This document shows, one piece after another, positions 5,501-6,874 of a stretch of DNA of 6,874 nucleotides (the first letter of the stretch is position 1; every line of letters begins with the position of its first letter). Origin of the DNA: a bacterium UBA2214. GTDB taxonomy: Bacteria; Zhuqueibacterota; Zhuqueibacteria; Residuimicrobiales; Residuimicrobiaceae. The translations under genes were made by a program, and so were the position numbers. The notes under the pieces were generated by a model. It was given only the letters and a program-made list of their open reading frames with translations, did no database searches and was not told the DNA's origin. The stretch covers positions 6,707 to 13,580 of the forward strand of contig DCUM01000252.1 in assembly GCA_002327255.1 (NCBI GenBank), in the 5' to 3' direction.

Positions 5501-6421
5501 TTATTGGATTAATTCGATTTGCACCGGAACATAGGCCGGAATGGTCTCGCCCCGGATGACACGTTGTGCATATTCAACCGCCAGTTTCCCCATGGCGCGG
5601 GGATTCTGGGCGATGGAGGCCGTCATGGCGCCGTTGCGGATGGCTTCGCGGGCGTCGCTGATGGCATCGAATCCGACGACCAGAATCTGTCCACGGCGGT
5701 TCGCCGCGGCAATGGCCTCGACGGCCCCCAGGGCCATGATGTCGTTGCAGGCAAAGACCGCATGGAGGTTCGGCTGCGATTGTAAAATATTCTGAAACAC
5801 ATTGTAGCCCTGATCGCGTTCCCAGTTGGCCGTCTGTGAGGCAACAATCCGGATGCCGGGGACCGGGTCCACTTCATGATGAAATCCGTGCAGCCGCGCA
5901 TCGCCGGTCTCGTGGCCGGGTATGCCCTCGAGGACCGCTACCAGGCCTTTACCGCGCAGCTTTTCAATGATAAACCGGCCGGCCAGCCGGCCGCCATCAA
6001 AATTATCGGAACCGATGAACGTCGCAATGAGACCACCTGCTTCCGCCAGCGCCGAGGAGTCCACCCGCGTATCGAGGATGAGCACCGGGATGTTGGCGCG
6101 GTTGGCTTTGACGATGGCCGGGATGATTTCGCGCGACCCGGAGGGGGTCACGCAAATCGCCGCCACCTTGCGCTGAATCAGGTTTTCGATGATCTGCATC
6201 TGTTTTTCGACATCGATCTCGCGCTCAGGCGCCTGCACCAGCAATTGCAACTGCAGGGTCCCGGCCGCCTCCTCCGCCCCCTGCTGCATGTCCATGAAAA
6301 AGGGATTGTTGAGCGTTTTCATCACCAGCGCGACCACCGCTGCGGACGGGTTGTCGTTTTGCGGCCGCTGGCACGCTGACAGGAGGGCCAGCAGGAGTGC
6401 GGGCAATATCCATTTTTTCAT
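5501..6421 (-). CDS. Lipoprotein sugar-binding protein of a CUT2 (RbsB-type) ABC importer
   Basis: This 306-residue receptor captures a sugar or polyol outside the inner membrane and delivers it to the permease encoded just upstream. The N-terminus is a lipoprotein signal: MKK, a hydrophobic stretch, then lipobox LSAC with C17 as the lipidated residue. The rest is a periplasmic-binding type I fold. Positions matching E. coli RbsB ligand contacts are NNPFF (38-42), D117/R119 in LDTR, R176, W200 (where RbsB has Phe), N226 in CNDIMALGA, D252 in VGFDA and Q272 in IAQNP. Most polar contacts are kept, so a pyranose- or cyclitol-sized ligand is likely, but the extra residue between D117 and R119 and the Phe-to-Trp change argue against simply calling it ribose. 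The ATG at 6419-6421 has AAGGAG (6429-6434) 7 nt upstream. The permease stop is 15 bp away, so the order is permease then binding protein, as in rbsCB. Ligand is unproven. Confidence 0.94.
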   Translation of the reverse strand: MKKWILPALLLALLSACQRPQNDNPSAAVVALVMKTLNNPFFMDMQQGAEEAAGTLQLQLLVQAPEREIDVEKQMQIIENLIQRKVAAICVTPSGSREIIPAIVKANRANIPVLILDTRVDSSALAEAGGLIATFIGSDNFDGGRLAGRFIIEKLRGKGLVAVLEGIPGHETGDARLHGFHHEVDPVPGIRIVASQTANWERDQGYNVFQNILQSQPNLHAVFACNDIMALGAVEAIAAANRRGQILVVGFDAISDAREAIRNGAMTASIAQNPRAMGKLAVEYAQRVIRGETIPAYVPVQIELIQ

Positions 6422-6428
6422 CAGGGTT

Positions 6429-6434
6429 CTCCTT
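6429..6434 (-). promoter_or_regulatory. Ribosome binding site of the binding-protein gene
   Basis: AAGGAG on the minus strand sits 7 nt before the ATG at 6419-6421 and just after the permease stop codon (6437-6439). It is near consensus, fitting high expression of a binding protein. Confidence 0.8.
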
Positions 6435-6436
6435 TT

Positions 6437-6874
6437 CTAGGCATGACGCTTTTTCAGGGCCATATCGAGCAGTACCGCAAAGATGATCACTGCGCCGATG
6501 ACGGTTTGCTGAATAAAAGAGGAGACGCCGAGCAGATTCAGACCGTTCCTGAGCACGCCCATGATCAGGGCGCCGATGAGCGTGCCGGCCATGCGTCCCT
6601 CGCCCCCCATCAGCGACGTGCCGCCGATCACAGTGGCCGCGATGGCATCCAGTTCGTACATCATCCCGGCGATCGGTTGCGCCGAATTCAGCCGTGCAGT
6701 CAGCAGGATCGCGGCCATGCCGCTGAGCAATCCGGAAATGCCATAGACCATGGTTTTGTGAAACTTGACATTGACGCCGGAAAGTACGGTGGCCTCTTCA
6801 TTCCCGCCCATGGCGTAAGTATAACGTCCCAATTTGCTCCGCGTCAACACGAGATGCGCTGCGATATAAACCAC
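6437..6874 (-). CDS. CUT2-family (RbsC-type) ABC sugar permease, C-terminal part
   Basis: Only the last 145 or so residues are present; the gene continues beyond the right edge, so the GTG at the edge is an internal Val and not a start. The protein is the membrane-spanning subunit of a ribose/xylose/galactose-type importer, working as a dimer with an ATPase that should be encoded further upstream. Visible motifs are GRYTYAMGGNEEATVLSGVNV (about 16-36) with the conserved GGNE, then ARLNSAQP, ELDAIAATVIGGTSLMGGEGR (about 74-94), the CUT2 permease signature that contacts the ATPase, and GLNLLGVSSF. These closely follow E. coli RbsC, which is 321 residues, so roughly the first half is missing. 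The TAG at 6437-6439 is 15 bp from the binding-protein start, which indicates one operon. The sugar specificity cannot be told from the permease. Confidence 0.93.
   Translation of the reverse strand: MVYIAAHLVLTRSKLGRYTYAMGGNEEATVLSGVNVKFHKTMVYGISGLLSGMAAILLTARLNSAQPIAGMMYELDAIAATVIGGTSLMGGEGRMAGTLIGALIMGVLRNGLNLLGVSSFIQQTVIGAVIIFAVLLDMALKKRHA

Overview
The window is one co-directional block of six genes, all on the minus strand, so it reads from right (6874) to left (1). In transcription order the genes are: the C-terminal part of an RbsC-type ABC sugar permease (cut by the right edge), an RbsB-type lipoprotein sugar-binding protein, a zinc-dependent medium-chain dehydrogenase, two paralogous major-facilitator transporters of the organophosphate:phosphate antiporter (GlpT/UhpT/UhpC) type, and a PfkB/ribokinase-family sugar kinase. 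There is no rRNA, tRNA, CRISPR array, insertion sequence or phage gene.

Layout: permease and binding protein are 15 bp apart, with a strong Shine-Dalgarno in the gap. A 129-bp gap follows, holding two good inverted repeats, one with a perfect 9-bp arm. The dehydrogenase then runs into the first MFS gene with a 16-bp gap. Next come 482 bp without a gene, with a markedly AT-rich core; this is the likeliest place for a separate promoter. The second MFS gene follows, then 199 bp of spacer with small hairpins and a short direct repeat, then the kinase, which ends 36 bp before the left edge.

Functionally this looks like a carbohydrate or polyol utilisation locus: ABC uptake of a neutral sugar or polyol, oxidation by an NAD(P)-dependent Zn dehydrogenase, exchange of a phosphate ester for inorganic phosphate by the two antiporter-type proteins, and phosphorylation by a PfkB kinase. 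The kinase has a non-standard signature (GRGDTC) and internal motifs that closely recall Thermotoga maritima TM0415 (IolK), which lies in an inositol catabolism cluster beside a Zn dehydrogenase and an ABC importer. An inositol, inositol-phosphate or similar polyol-phosphate substrate is therefore a reasonable hypothesis. It is not proven, because no inositol-specific enzyme (IolG, IolN, IolO) is inside the window.

The host is probably a diderm bacterium of moderately high GC content that uses clear Shine-Dalgarno sites; the binding protein has a lipobox. I cannot assign a phylum from the sequence alone. Most of the content is recognisable metabolic gene families. The unusual aspects are the tandem divergent antiporter pair, the combination of a CUT2 ABC importer with antiporters, and the structured spacers.
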